64,000 nt of DNA from Aeoliella mucimassa (lineage in GTDB: Bacteria; Planctomycetota; Planctomycetia; Pirellulales; Lacipirellulaceae). The notes under the pieces were generated by a model, which saw nothing but the letters and a program-made list of their open reading frames with translations, did no database searches and had not been told where the DNA came from. How positions within the stretch are numbered: position 1 is the stretch's first letter; each line of letters starts with the position of its first letter. Below are positions 45,532-54,563 of this stretch, piece by piece. The stretch is taken from contig NZ_CP036278.1 of assembly GCF_007748035.1 (NCBI RefSeq), positions 5,828,001 through 5,892,000 of the forward strand. Direction: 5' to 3'. Both the position numbers and the translations under genes were made by a program.

Positions 45532-46227
45532 TCAAAAGCCTTCCGGCCTGCCATCTGCCGCCAGGTACTCGGCGTAACGAGTGAACTCTGGCCGCCGTTC
45601 TAGGTAGTCGGCGTAGGCCGTGAAATGGTAGCGGCACTCTTCGATGAGTTCGGCATGCTCCTGCTCATTGCCATGCTGTTTTGCCAGGGCTTCGAACTCA
45701 GCAAGTTCCGCCTGCAGAATGTGGCACTCTTCGAGGCTTACGCTATTACTCGTCCACCAGGCAAGCACTCCGTCGGGCACTTCGTGAATGGCGAAGTCCA
45801 GCGCCCCGGCGATGGAGTCTATAAGCTTGCCGCGAGCCAGGGCGTCAATGGGGTCCTGGTCGATTGCTAATCGCAAAAGATCCCTATATGTACGTTGCCC
45901 CGCTGGCAACTTGCTCAGGCAATCTGGCGACTTGTAAAGCTGTGGATAAAATCCCGCCATCCATCGGGCGCACCCCGGCAGCCGGTCCCGCAGGCCGGCA
46001 TGCAGGGCGGGAAAGATCACCTCGCGAAACATGGGAGATCGCACGGGAGTGCCCTCGTCTCCCTCCAGCAACTCACGAGCAAACTCCCTCGCCCACACAT
46101 AGCGATCTTCCTCCGGCAGCTGCATCAGCAAATCGATTAACTCACGAAGCCGCGCCATCGACACATCGCGAATTCGATCGCGTTCCGCGGCTACGTAGTT
46201 CTCCTTGGCTCTTTCAAGCGGATTCAT
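45532..46227 (-). CDS. Soluble helical protein of unknown function
   Basis: A 231-residue, predominantly helical, acidic protein (RLRELIDLLMQLPEEDRYVW, ECHILQAELAEFEALAKQHG). No motif recognised. The first 14 bp overlap the end of the upstream gene (46214-46609), so it is the third member of a coupled trio. Confidence 0.7.
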   Translation of the reverse strand: MNPLERAKENYVAAERDRIRDVSMARLRELIDLLMQLPEEDRYVWAREFARELLEGDEGTPVRSPMFREVIFPALHAGLRDRLPGCARWMAGFYPQLYKSPDCLSKLPAGQRTYRDLLRLAIDQDPIDALARGKLIDSIAGALDFAIHEVPDGVLAWWTSNSVSLEECHILQAELAEFEALAKQHGNEQEHAELIEECRYHFTAYADYLERRPEFTRYAEYLAADGRPEGF

Positions 46228-46609
46228 GGCTAGACTTCGTTCGAAGGACAGGAGCAGGCGGTTGCTTTACGACTCGGACCAGCTTCTTGCTCTTTGTAGC
46301 AAATCGGTATCTTGCATCGCAGTGTGTGCAAATCGCGTCGTGAGTTCGGACTCTGTGGCGGAATCTGACTCCGGGATTCTTTGACAGTCGTTCGTTCCAG
46401 TATGCCTTCCACTCATAATCAGAGCGTTGTACCGCTGACCATCCCAGTAATTCCCCACACTGTTCACAAAGGGTCTTTTCGACGCATCTTCGAAGTCGGC
46501 GGCGACGAATCGAATCGCTCACCGCAATACAAGGCAGCACCAATGGGAATGAAAGTATGAATACTACCACCACAATCACCACAAGTACTTTTTGCAACAC
46601 GTTCTTCAT
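46214..46609 (-). CDS. Small single-pass membrane protein with CxxC pairs
   Basis: A 131-residue protein. VLVVIVVVVFILSFPLVLPC is the membrane helix. The soluble part has CEQCGELLGW and CTHCDARYRF, together a probable zinc ribbon. Its start overlaps the stop of the upstream gene as ATGA, and its 3' end overlaps the next gene, so the three are translated together. Confidence 0.75.
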   Translation of the reverse strand: MKNVLQKVLVVIVVVVFILSFPLVLPCIAVSDSIRRRRLRRCVEKTLCEQCGELLGWSAVQRSDYEWKAYWNERLSKNPGVRFRHRVRTHDAICTHCDARYRFATKSKKLVRVVKQPPAPVLRTKSSHESA

Positions 46610-47685
46610 GGCTGCGTTCGCAGTGCACACGTTACAAAACCACTACCCGGTGTGTCGGCTAGTTGCTGCTTACTGACGAAGGGCCAGACCTGCAGGTCGC
46701 CGATTTTGTTGGCTTCGACTTGAAACGACTGATCATCGGCGTGTCGCACCTGGGCCATCAATCGCGACACGACCAGGGCAATCGCTCCGACGCACGCGAA
46801 TATGGCTGCTAGCTCCAGGTCGCTGGCAAATACTAGCCAAGCCATGACGAACAGGGCCAACCCCAACAAGCAGCCCATCGACTCGAACATGCACACTCCC
46901 ATGTCGGCCAGCGACCGTTTCTGTTCGCGGTAAACGTATTTCAAGTCGGTACGCAAGAACAACACCGCATGGGCGGCCCGCTGCCGAGTTGCTTCGCTGA
47001 CTTTGTGCCACCCCTTCAGAGAGTAAGGCCAGAGCACGTCGCTGCTGTAAAGGCTCCAGCCGAATTGGGCAACCTCGCGGACTGCGGGATCGCTCGACTG
47101 GCGGTACGCGTCGTAATACGAATCGTCGAAGTCGTCGTTCGATAGTTTGCCGGTCACCAGCTGGCGAAGTTCTTGGGCAAGCTGGTCGCGGAGTGGTCGG
47201 TCGATCATCACAGCCTCCTCGATTGTAAGCAGTTCGTTGGCAAACAACTCTACGACTTCCCCCAGCGTCAATTCCACCAGGTGAAGCCACTCTTCCTTGC
47301 TGTGTCGGCGGCCTAGCAGTTTTTCGATGCGAAAGATCGCGTCCAACTCGCACAAGTCACCGGTGCGGATCGAGATCATCACCCCCAGGTTGTCGTCGGG
47401 CACAAAGTGGGAGTGCGTCCAGCCGATCGCCTCGACACAAGCGTCGATGATTCCCTCGGCGATCTGCCGACGGAGATCGTCGTGCCAGTAGTCGACCGGG
47501 GAAGGATCGCGGAGATTAAACTGTCGTTCCAGGTCGCCTTCAACGGAGCTCAATCTTGCTTCTGCGACGAAAACAGAAACATACCGCCCAACGAGGGGAA
47601 CTTGTTTCCATTTCTCCTCCCCTAGCGACGTTTCGGGCCATGGCTCGGGATAACGTAGTGGTTCGATGGATCCACTCGTCGTCAT
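46606..47685 (-). CDS. Membrane protein of unknown function, first gene of a coupled trio
   Basis: A 359-residue protein from the ATG at 47685 (MTTSGSIEPLRYPEPWPETS). The first 260 residues are soluble and helical. Two membrane helices follow near residues 270-315 (ESMGCLLGLALFVMAWLVFA, LAAIFACVGAIALVVSRL). No catalytic motif is seen. ATGA overlap with the next gene. Confidence 0.7.
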   Translation of the reverse strand: MTTSGSIEPLRYPEPWPETSLGEEKWKQVPLVGRYVSVFVAEARLSSVEGDLERQFNLRDPSPVDYWHDDLRRQIAEGIIDACVEAIGWTHSHFVPDDNLGVMISIRTGDLCELDAIFRIEKLLGRRHSKEEWLHLVELTLGEVVELFANELLTIEEAVMIDRPLRDQLAQELRQLVTGKLSNDDFDDSYYDAYRQSSDPAVREVAQFGWSLYSSDVLWPYSLKGWHKVSEATRQRAAHAVLFLRTDLKYVYREQKRSLADMGVCMFESMGCLLGLALFVMAWLVFASDLELAAIFACVGAIALVVSRLMAQVRHADDQSFQVEANKIGDLQVWPFVSKQQLADTPGSGFVTCALRTQP

Positions 47686-47814
47686 CGGTTTTGACTCCTG
47701 ACTGGTTCGCTTAGACACGAGGGATGTTCCATCCACCGCCGTTAATTTCCAATCCTATCGTCCCGCGGTTACAGTAACAATCATCTTGTGTTCGTTCTTC
47801 CAAGGGGAGTCACC

Positions 47815-49251
47815 ATGGTCTCATGTGCGTTTCGCTCTACCACCGTGTTGTTGCTCGTTGTGTTCGTCGCTCAAGCTCGTGCTGAGCAGCCGAACGTGCT
47901 GTTCATTCTTACCGACGATCAGTCGTTCGACGCGGTGCATGCGCTCGGGTGGCAGACCGTGGAGACTCCGAATCTCGATCGCCTGATCGAGCGCGGCACC
48001 ACATTTACTCATGCCTATAACATGGGTAGCTGGAGCGGAGCGGTTTGCGTGGCGAGTCGCACCATGCTGTTCACGGGGCAAACCGTGTGGCACGCTCAGC
48101 GCGATGTGCCGAAGCTCAATGCCAAGTACGTCGACACTCGAAACTCGTGGCCCCAGCGGATGAGCGACGCTGGCTATCGCACCGGAATGACCGGCAAATG
48201 GCACGTTGCGGTTCAAGCCGACTCGGTGTTCCACGAAGTCCGGCACGTTCGGCCCGGCATGCCGAGGGACAAAGCGAAGATGTACAATCGCCCGCACCCC
48301 GGCGAGCCCGACCCGTTCGACCCTGCCGACAAATCGGCGGGCGGCTACTGGCAAGGTGGCAAGCACTGGAGCGAAGTGGTCGCCGACGATGCGATTGCCA
48401 TGCTCGATTCGCCAGAGGGAGACGACCGGCCCTTCTTCCTGTACACCGCGTTCAACGCCCCGCATGACCCACGGCAATCGCCGACCGAGTTCCTGGCCCG
48501 CTACCCTCGTGAGCAGATGGACGTGCCGAATAGCTTTTTGCCAGAGTACCCGTTTGCCGAAGCCATGGGGGCTGGCCGCGGGCTGCGCGACGAGCGGCTC
48601 GCTCCGTTCCCTCGAACCGAGTATGCCATTCGAGCGCACCGCGCCGAGTACGCGGCCATCATCACTCACCTCGACGTGCAGATCGGTCGCCTGCTCGACG
48701 CCCTCGAGGCTAAGGGGCTGGATGAGAACACGCGAATTGTATTCACTTCCGACCACGGCCTGGCCATCGGCAGGCATGGGCTGCTCGGCAAACAGAACAT
48801 GTACGACCACAGTGTCCGCATGCCGCTGGTGATCGCGGGCCCGGGCATTGCTGCTGGCGAGCAAATCGACCAGCGGGTCTACATGCAGGACGTAGTGCCT
48901 ACCACGCTGCATTGGGCCGGGGCCAGCACCGCTGGCATCGAATTCCAGTCGCTCATGCCGCTCGTGGCCGGCGAGACCGACTCCGCCCGCCCTTCGATCT
49001 ACGGCGGGTATCTGAATCGGCAGCGGATGATTACCTCCGGCGACTGGAAGCTCATCGTCTACCCGCAAGCCAATGCGGTGCGGCTCTACAATCTGGCCGA
49101 CGATCCGGAGGAACGACATGATCTTTCTGGCGAATCGGAGTACCGCAGCCAGGTGGAGGAGCTGCTCGAGAAACTCCGCAAGTTGCAGCAAACCCTCGAC
49201 GATCCGCTCGAGTTACCCGCCGAATTGCTGTCGGCAACGCAACCGCAATAG
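47815..49251 (+). CDS. Exported sulfatase (formylglycine-dependent)
   Basis: A 478-residue arylsulfatase-family enzyme that would hydrolyse sulfate esters, probably on polysaccharides. Residues 1-23 are a signal peptide (SCAFRSTTVLLLVVFVAQAR). Metal-binding FILTDDQSF and TSDHGLAIGRHGLLGKQNMY are present. The formylglycine site reads VCVASRTMLFTG, so C78 lies in C-x-A-x-R rather than the usual C-x-P-x-R. The GGAG upstream of the ATG at 47815 sets the start. Planctomycetes carry many sulfatases for marine glycans. Confidence 0.93.
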   Translation: MVSCAFRSTTVLLLVVFVAQARAEQPNVLFILTDDQSFDAVHALGWQTVETPNLDRLIERGTTFTHAYNMGSWSGAVCVASRTMLFTGQTVWHAQRDVPKLNAKYVDTRNSWPQRMSDAGYRTGMTGKWHVAVQADSVFHEVRHVRPGMPRDKAKMYNRPHPGEPDPFDPADKSAGGYWQGGKHWSEVVADDAIAMLDSPEGDDRPFFLYTAFNAPHDPRQSPTEFLARYPREQMDVPNSFLPEYPFAEAMGAGRGLRDERLAPFPRTEYAIRAHRAEYAAIITHLDVQIGRLLDALEAKGLDENTRIVFTSDHGLAIGRHGLLGKQNMYDHSVRMPLVIAGPGIAAGEQIDQRVYMQDVVPTTLHWAGASTAGIEFQSLMPLVAGETDSARPSIYGGYLNRQRMITSGDWKLIVYPQANAVRLYNLADDPEERHDLSGESEYRSQVEELLEKLRKLQQTLDDPLELPAELLSATQPQ

Positions 49252-49463
49252 TTCTGTGCGCAAATGACTTGTACCCTCGGAAAGTTGCCCAAAAACTATC
49301 GGGCGCTTCCCCTAGTCTTTGCTCCGCAGGGCCCCTAGACTAGCGGTTTAGGCATACGCCTCAGGCGGAACCAGTAGGCCCGGCCCCCAGCGTGCGTGGC
49401 GAAATCGCTGCTGCCGGATCGGGATCCATCAGCCCCCCTCGCCAGGTTCAGGATTTTGCAGCG

Positions 49464-50573
49464 ATGATTATCGGTGTCCCCAAAGAGATTAAATCGGACG
49501 AATATCGTGTCGCCATGCTCCCCGTGGGAGTCGAAGAGCTTACCCGCCGCGGACACAAGGTGGTGATCGAAGCCGGCGCTGGCATGGGCTCGGGGCTGCT
49601 CGACGAAGACTATCTGGCCGCTGGAGCTGAACTGCTGTCGAGCCCGGCCGAGGTGTTCGCCCAGGCCGACATGATCGTCAAAGTCAAAGAACCCCAGAAG
49701 GCCGAATGGGAACTGATGCGTCCCGGCCAGGTGGTGTTCACCTACTTCCACTTCGCTGCTGATCAAGAGCTGACCGAAGCAGTGCTCGCCAGCGGGGCGA
49801 CGGCCGTTGCTTACGAAACGCTGGCGGACTCCGAAGGTCGCCTGCCGCTGCTAACCCCAATGAGTGAAGTAGCGGGCCGCATGAGCGTGCAGGAAGGGGC
49901 CAAGTACCTAGAGCGTCCGCAGATGGGACGCGGGATCCTACTCGGCGGCGTGCCGGGCGTTGCTCCGGCTCATATCACGGTTCTCGGTGGCGGTATCGTC
50001 GGTGCAAATGCTGCCCGCATTGCGGCTGGCTTCCAAGCCAACGTAGCGATTCTTGATATCAACCTCGACCGCCTGCGTTATCTCGACGACGTGATGCCGG
50101 CGAACGTCGACTGCTTGTACAGCGACCGTCATACGATCCGCAAGCAACTGCAGCGGGCCGACCTGGTGATTGGTGCGGTGCTGATTCCCGGGGCCAAGGC
50201 TCCGCGGCTTGTGGAAGAAGAAGATCTGAAACTGATGCAGCCTGGCAGCGTGATCATCGACGTGGCTATCGATCAAGGTGGTTGCATCGCGACGAGCCGC
50301 CCGACCTCGCACGCCGAACCAACCTACATGGTGCACGACGTGCTGCACTACTGCGTGACCAACATGCCTGGTGCCGTTGGACGCACCAGCACATTCGCGT
50401 TGTGCAACGCGACGCTACGGTGGGTGCTCGAAATTGCTGATCGCGGCATCGAAGAAGCCGCCAGCAAGTTCCGCCCAGTGGCCAGCGCCATCAACATGCA
50501 TGGCGGCAAAGTCACGAACCTTGCCGTGGCCGAGACGTTTCATCTCGAGTACGATAGTACGTTCGCGGTTTAA
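49464..50573 (+). CDS. ald: Alanine dehydrogenase
   Basis: A 369-residue NAD-dependent enzyme interconverting L-alanine and pyruvate plus ammonia. The start MIIGVPKEIKSDEYRVAMLP is diagnostic of the Ald family, as are the nucleotide-binding VLGGGIVGANAARIAAGFQA and MPGAVGRTSTFALCNATL. Substrate residues are expected in the YRVAM and VKVKEPQ strands. I use the ATG at 49464; the open frame before it is not conserved in the family. Confidence 0.95.
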   Translation: MIIGVPKEIKSDEYRVAMLPVGVEELTRRGHKVVIEAGAGMGSGLLDEDYLAAGAELLSSPAEVFAQADMIVKVKEPQKAEWELMRPGQVVFTYFHFAADQELTEAVLASGATAVAYETLADSEGRLPLLTPMSEVAGRMSVQEGAKYLERPQMGRGILLGGVPGVAPAHITVLGGGIVGANAARIAAGFQANVAILDINLDRLRYLDDVMPANVDCLYSDRHTIRKQLQRADLVIGAVLIPGAKAPRLVEEEDLKLMQPGSVIIDVAIDQGGCIATSRPTSHAEPTYMVHDVLHYCVTNMPGAVGRTSTFALCNATLRWVLEIADRGIEEAASKFRPVASAINMHGGKVTNLAVAETFHLEYDSTFAV

Positions 50574-50717
50574 ACGCACACGCTTTCCCCCGCTGCGACG
50601 GAGCAGGAAAGGTGGCGATCCGCGAAAGCCTCGCTTGTCGGCTGTGCATAGCAGACGAGAGGGCCGATTCGCACTTGCACCACCAGCACCACCTGCAGGG
50701 AAGAGAGCTTATTGCGT

Positions 50718-51401
50718 ATGGATCCAGCCACGCAACTCAATTCGTTACTTTCGCCGCGGTTTCTGTTCCGCTTTGCGGTGCCAATCCATCGCAAGCAGCC
50801 GCTCTGGACCGGTGGGCCACTCGTACTTGGCGACGAATACAAGCTGCCGAACCTGGCGGAACTCGACTCGGGCACCAGTAGCAACGAGCGATCGTTTGCC
50901 GACGTGCGCATGGCGTGGGACACCACCGGCGTGGCCATCACCGTCGATGTGACCGGCAAACGGCAACCAGTATGGTGCCGGGAAACGCGTTTGGAGGATA
51001 GCGACGGGCTCGTGGTGTGGATCGACACCCGGGCGACGCACAACATTCACCGCGCAAGTAAATACTGCCATTCGTACGTGTTCCTTCCCTCCGGCGGCGG
51101 TCGCCAGTCGAACGAACCGCTGGGCGATCAGATGCTCATCAATCGGGCGAGGGAGAACGCACGGCCGATTCGTCCCCGCGAACTGCAGGTGCAGAGCAAG
51201 GTACGCGACGACGGATATCATCTGGCCGCGTTCGTGCCAGCGGTAGCACTCGGTGGGTTCGACCCCGCGAATCACGGCGCGATTGGCTTTACCTATGCAG
51301 TAATCGATCGTGAGCTTGGCCTGGCAACGTTTGCCAACGGACCAGCGTTCCCCTTCGGCGAAGATCCCAGTTGCTGGGCCACGCTGGAAATGGTGGACTG
51401 A
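50718..51401 (+). CDS. CBM9/DOMON-like beta-sandwich protein
   Basis: A 227-residue protein from the ATG at 50718. The strands FADVRMAWDTTGVAITVDVT and SDGLVVWIDTRATHNIHRAS match the carbohydrate-binding family 9-like/DOMON fold, in which a compact beta-sandwich binds a sugar or heme. No signal peptide is visible, so a cytosolic place is likely unless the true start is elsewhere. Ligand unknown. Confidence 0.72.
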   Translation: MDPATQLNSLLSPRFLFRFAVPIHRKQPLWTGGPLVLGDEYKLPNLAELDSGTSSNERSFADVRMAWDTTGVAITVDVTGKRQPVWCRETRLEDSDGLVVWIDTRATHNIHRASKYCHSYVFLPSGGGRQSNEPLGDQMLINRARENARPIRPRELQVQSKVRDDGYHLAAFVPAVALGGFDPANHGAIGFTYAVIDRELGLATFANGPAFPFGEDPSCWATLEMVD

Positions 51402-51427
51402 TTGGGAAGCGATGGGGGCTTAAACGT

Positions 51428-52462
51428 CTAGCGTTTGTCGTTCTTGTTGCCTTCGAACTTGCCAAACACCATGCGCCCTGCACTGGTTTGCAGCACACTT
51501 GTCACGGTAGCACGCACCATCTCGCCGATGTGCTCGCGGCCACCTTCGATCACCACCATCGTGCCATCTTCCAGATAACCAACGCCCTGGCGGATGTCTT
51601 CGCCTGGCTTGATCAACTGCACGTCGAGCGTCTCGCCCGGCAGGAAGATCGGCTTCAGCGAGTTGGCGATGTCGTTCAGGTTCACCACCCCTACGCTGTG
51701 CAACTTGGCGACCTTATTCAAGTTGTAGTCGTTGGTGACTACCTTGCCTTCGAGATGCTTGGCCAGCAGCACCAACTTCTGATCGACTGGCTGCCCGGCG
51801 AACTCCGGTAGCTCTCGCTCGAAGATCTGTATGTCCACTTTGCCATTGCTCTGCAGGCGGTTCAGGATGTCGAGCCCTCGCCGGCCGCGACCTCGCTTGA
51901 GCTTGTCGCTCGAGTCGGCAATGCCTTGCAGTTCCGAAATCACGAACTGCGGCATGATCAGCTGATTATCGATTACCTGGGTCTCGACCAAATCGGCAAT
52001 GCGACCGTCGATCACCACGCTGGTGTCGAGCACTAATGGCTTGAGGCCTTTGATCTCTTTGGCAAACTCGACATAGGGAATGATGAAGCGAAAGTCGTCG
52101 CGAGTCTGCAGCAACACGCTGATCGAGATGTAGCAGGTAATGGCCGCAATCGACAGCTTGAACCAGCCAGCGATATCGGGATTACGCACTTCGTCGAGCA
52201 GTGGAGTCAGTCCCAACTGCAGCACATAGCTCAGAAACAGTCCGATGACCGCCCCGAAGTAGACAGCCGTAATCACGTCCAGCCGCTTGCGGCGAATCGA
52301 GATATCGGCCACCAGCACGCCGATGGCTCCTAGCATCACGCCGAGAAAGGCGAGGATGGGCAAGAAACTGTTATTGCTTTCGAATACCTTAGAGCTGACC
52401 ACCTGAACGCCCAAGGCGATCGCGATCATCAAAAAGAGCACACGGAGTATAACCAGGGCCAT
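51428..52462 (-). CDS. PIN and TRAM domain membrane protein (YacL family)
   Basis: A 344-residue protein. Four N-terminal membrane helices (for example VILRVLFLMIAIALGVQVV, FLPILAFLGVMLGAIGVLVA) anchor a cytoplasmic PIN nuclease domain with VLDTSVVIDGRIADL and VVTNDYNLNKVA, and a C-terminal TRAM domain (GQGVGYLEDGTMVVIEG). YacL-type proteins are widespread and presumed to be RNases; their targets are unknown. Confidence 0.92.
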   Translation of the reverse strand: MALVILRVLFLMIAIALGVQVVSSKVFESNNSFLPILAFLGVMLGAIGVLVADISIRRKRLDVITAVYFGAVIGLFLSYVLQLGLTPLLDEVRNPDIAGWFKLSIAAITCYISISVLLQTRDDFRFIIPYVEFAKEIKGLKPLVLDTSVVIDGRIADLVETQVIDNQLIMPQFVISELQGIADSSDKLKRGRGRRGLDILNRLQSNGKVDIQIFERELPEFAGQPVDQKLVLLAKHLEGKVVTNDYNLNKVAKLHSVGVVNLNDIANSLKPIFLPGETLDVQLIKPGEDIRQGVGYLEDGTMVVIEGGREHIGEMVRATVTSVLQTSAGRMVFGKFEGNKNDKR

Positions 52463-52742
52463 GGCAGCGGCTCGGCAGTGGGGCGAGGCGGTGGGAAAAC
52501 AATATACGGATAGCCGGCAGGCGGCAAAACAGGATAGTCGCTGCCTATGCTATCATTTTAGCCGAGCGGTTGCAGAGGAAACAGTCGGAGTTGGCTGAAC
52601 CATCCAGAGTGTCCACCTGTAGCCCCTACAATTGCTACGATCCGTTCAATTATTGGCGTAAAACAGCGTTTCGACAATCGAACTGACAAAACGTCGCTTC
52701 CCAGAACTTATTCCCCAGGCCAGAGCCCCGTACAATAACGGC

Positions 52743-53237
52743 ATGCTACTACTCTATTTATTTCTGTTGTTCACTGTAGGACCGCTCCTGGAGCTGTCGC
52801 TACTGATTTACCTAGGCGCTCATGTCGGGCTGGTCGAAACGGTCGGCTTGGTACTACTCACTGGTATCGTCGGTGCAGCGCTGGCTCGCTGGCAAGGCGT
52901 GAAGGCTTTGTTGCGAGTACAACGTCGAATCGGGCGAGGGCAGGTGCCGGCCGACGAACTCTTCGACGGGGTACTCATCCTGGTCGCTGGACTCTTGCTG
53001 ATTACCCCAGGGCTGATCACCGACACGTTTGGGTTCTGTTTGTTGATTCCCCCCGCTCGCAGCGTGATCAAACTCTGGCTCCGCAACTGGGCGAAGCACA
53101 ACATCGAGGTTCGCACGACGAGCAATGTGTCGCCGATGTGGGGACACATCCATTCTCAGTCGCAGCAATATAACGACCACCCCTACAACGATCAGGTGAT
53201 CGATGCCGAGGTGGTCGAAACTCGCGTTGTAGACTAA
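52743..53237 (+). CDS. fxsA: FxsA-family membrane protein
   Basis: A 164-residue inner-membrane protein. LFLLFTVGPLLELSLLIYLG and the VLLTGIVGAALARWQGVKAL motif are typical of FxsA, whose overproduction in E. coli blocks T7 phage exclusion by the F plasmid. The family role is unclear. A soluble tail follows residue 115. It is divergent from the PIN/TRAM gene across a 280-bp gap. Confidence 0.9.
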   Translation: MLLLYLFLLFTVGPLLELSLLIYLGAHVGLVETVGLVLLTGIVGAALARWQGVKALLRVQRRIGRGQVPADELFDGVLILVAGLLLITPGLITDTFGFCLLIPPARSVIKLWLRNWAKHNIEVRTTSNVSPMWGHIHSQSQQYNDHPYNDQVIDAEVVETRVVD

Positions 53238-53241
53238 GCGT

Positions 53242-53760
53242 TTACGAGGCCGACTTCAGCGCGGCCAAGGCAGCTTCGTAGTCGGGTTCGTTGGTAACTT
53301 CTGGCACGTACTCCGCGTGCACGACTTTGCCAGTGCTATCGAGCACAAAGCATCCCCGGCAGAGGATCTTCAGCTCTTCCATTAGCGTACCCCAGCTGTT
53401 GCCGAAGTTGCGATCGAAGTAGTCGCTACCGACCCGCATGTTGGTGATCTCTTCAGCACCGCAGAAGCGGTTCATCGCGAACGGCAGGTCGAGGCTCACC
53501 GTGACCGCGTTCACCGAGTCGCCCATGCTGGCGAGTTGCTCGTTGAACTTCTTGGTTTGAATGGCACAGACTCCCGTGTCGAGCGAGGGAACAATGCTCA
53601 GCAGCGAAGGCTTGCCTTTGAGGTCAGCCAATGTGAGCGTTTGCAGGCCCCCTTCGAAATAGTGCAGGGTGAAATCCGGCGCGTCCTGCCCCACGGCGAC
53701 AGCCTCGCCGGCCAGAGTCATTGGATTGCCCTTGAATGTAACCGCTCCAGAGCGAGACAT
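53242..53760 (-). CDS. tpx: Thiol peroxidase (Tpx)
   Basis: A 172-residue atypical 2-Cys peroxiredoxin. Peroxidatic C65 lies in PSLDTGVC and resolving C100 in NRFCGAEE, with the normal spacing for Tpx. The start MSRSGAVTFKGNPMTLAG matches the family. It would remove H2O2 and alkyl peroxides using thioredoxin. It is convergent with fxsA, 4 bp apart. Confidence 0.96.
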   Translation of the reverse strand: MSRSGAVTFKGNPMTLAGEAVAVGQDAPDFTLHYFEGGLQTLTLADLKGKPSLLSIVPSLDTGVCAIQTKKFNEQLASMGDSVNAVTVSLDLPFAMNRFCGAEEITNMRVGSDYFDRNFGNSWGTLMEELKILCRGCFVLDSTGKVVHAEYVPEVTNEPDYEAALAALKSAS

Positions 53761-53875
53761 ACGTGTACTCCCTTGTTCATACTTTGCTTAGTGAATGTGC
53801 CGCGTCGCTGCACTCAGTATCGCGCCGGACAGCGATAGATGACAAGGGTGGTAGAATTGTGCGACATGCAGCCGA

Positions 53876-54433
53876 CTACTGAATCGCTTGTTGATAGCAG
53901 TGATCGAACAATAACTCCCATTCGGCTTGCTGCACCGCCCGGCAGAACTCCGCATGGGTGTTTCGTCGCACCGCTTGCTGGCAAGCGTCGACAAACGCCA
54001 TGGCGTCCCAATTGCCAGCAGGCAGCACGCCTGCTGCATCGAACTGGTCGGCCAGTTGCTCGGCGACTCTGGCCAAGGGTTCGTACACGGGGTGATACCC
54101 AACGTTGCGGAACCAGTACTTGGCGTTCGAGAAATCGCCCTCCCGGCGGTGCATGATGCCATGCCAGAAGCTGCCGGTCGGTCCGCTAATGCCTTGGCTG
54201 ATGTTGTGTGAATCGTCGAGGTAGTCGTACAACAACCACACGCCCGACAAGCACGCCTGGGCCATGGTGCGATCGGCCACTGCGGCTGGCTCGAAGGTGG
54301 TTTTCGGCGACATGGCCGATAAGGCATCCCACGCAGCCCGATCGGCTTGTCCTTCGTCCAATGGTCGGCAACGGTCGATCGAAAGCAACTCAGCGAACTT
54401 TGGTCCGTATTGCTCGGGTTGAAAGTCGTGCAT
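53876..54433 (-). CDS. Soluble protein of unknown function
   Basis: A 185-residue protein from the ATG at 54433 (MHDFQPEQYGPKFAELLSID). GLW-type segments such as CLSGVWLLYDYLDDSHNISQ and GSFWHGIMHRREGDFSNAKY look conserved, but no catalytic family is recognised. It is separated from the PEP-CTERM gene by a terminator. Confidence 0.75.
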   Translation of the reverse strand: MHDFQPEQYGPKFAELLSIDRCRPLDEGQADRAAWDALSAMSPKTTFEPAAVADRTMAQACLSGVWLLYDYLDDSHNISQGISGPTGSFWHGIMHRREGDFSNAKYWFRNVGYHPVYEPLARVAEQLADQFDAAGVLPAGNWDAMAFVDACQQAVRRNTHAEFCRAVQQAEWELLFDHCYQQAIQ

Positions 54434-54497
54434 GGCGGAGTCGGGGGGTAAGAGTAGTGAATGCCCCCGTGAATATACCCGGAGCCTACCGCGCATC

Positions 54498-54540
54498 AAA
54501 AGACCCACTAGCAATCACGATCGATCACTAGTGGGTCTTA
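54498..54540 (-). terminator. Rho-independent terminator of the PEP-CTERM gene
   Basis: AAGACCCACTAG at 54500-54511 pairs with CTAGTGGGTCTT at 54528-54539 in a 12-bp stem. On the minus strand the stem runs into a short T run (TTTT at 54497-54500). It directly follows the PEP-CTERM gene stop at 54564. Confidence 0.75.
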
Positions 54541-54563
54541 AGTTGTACGTAGAGCGTTGCCAG

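Noticed and set aside
45428-45580. 50-codon plus-strand frame starting MYFPVLTPYHYH
   Set aside because: It overlaps the 3' end of the minus-strand gene at 45532 and has no ribosome site.
47821-49191. 456-codon minus-strand frame opposite the sulfatase
   Set aside because: Shadow of a sulfatase with all catalytic motifs.
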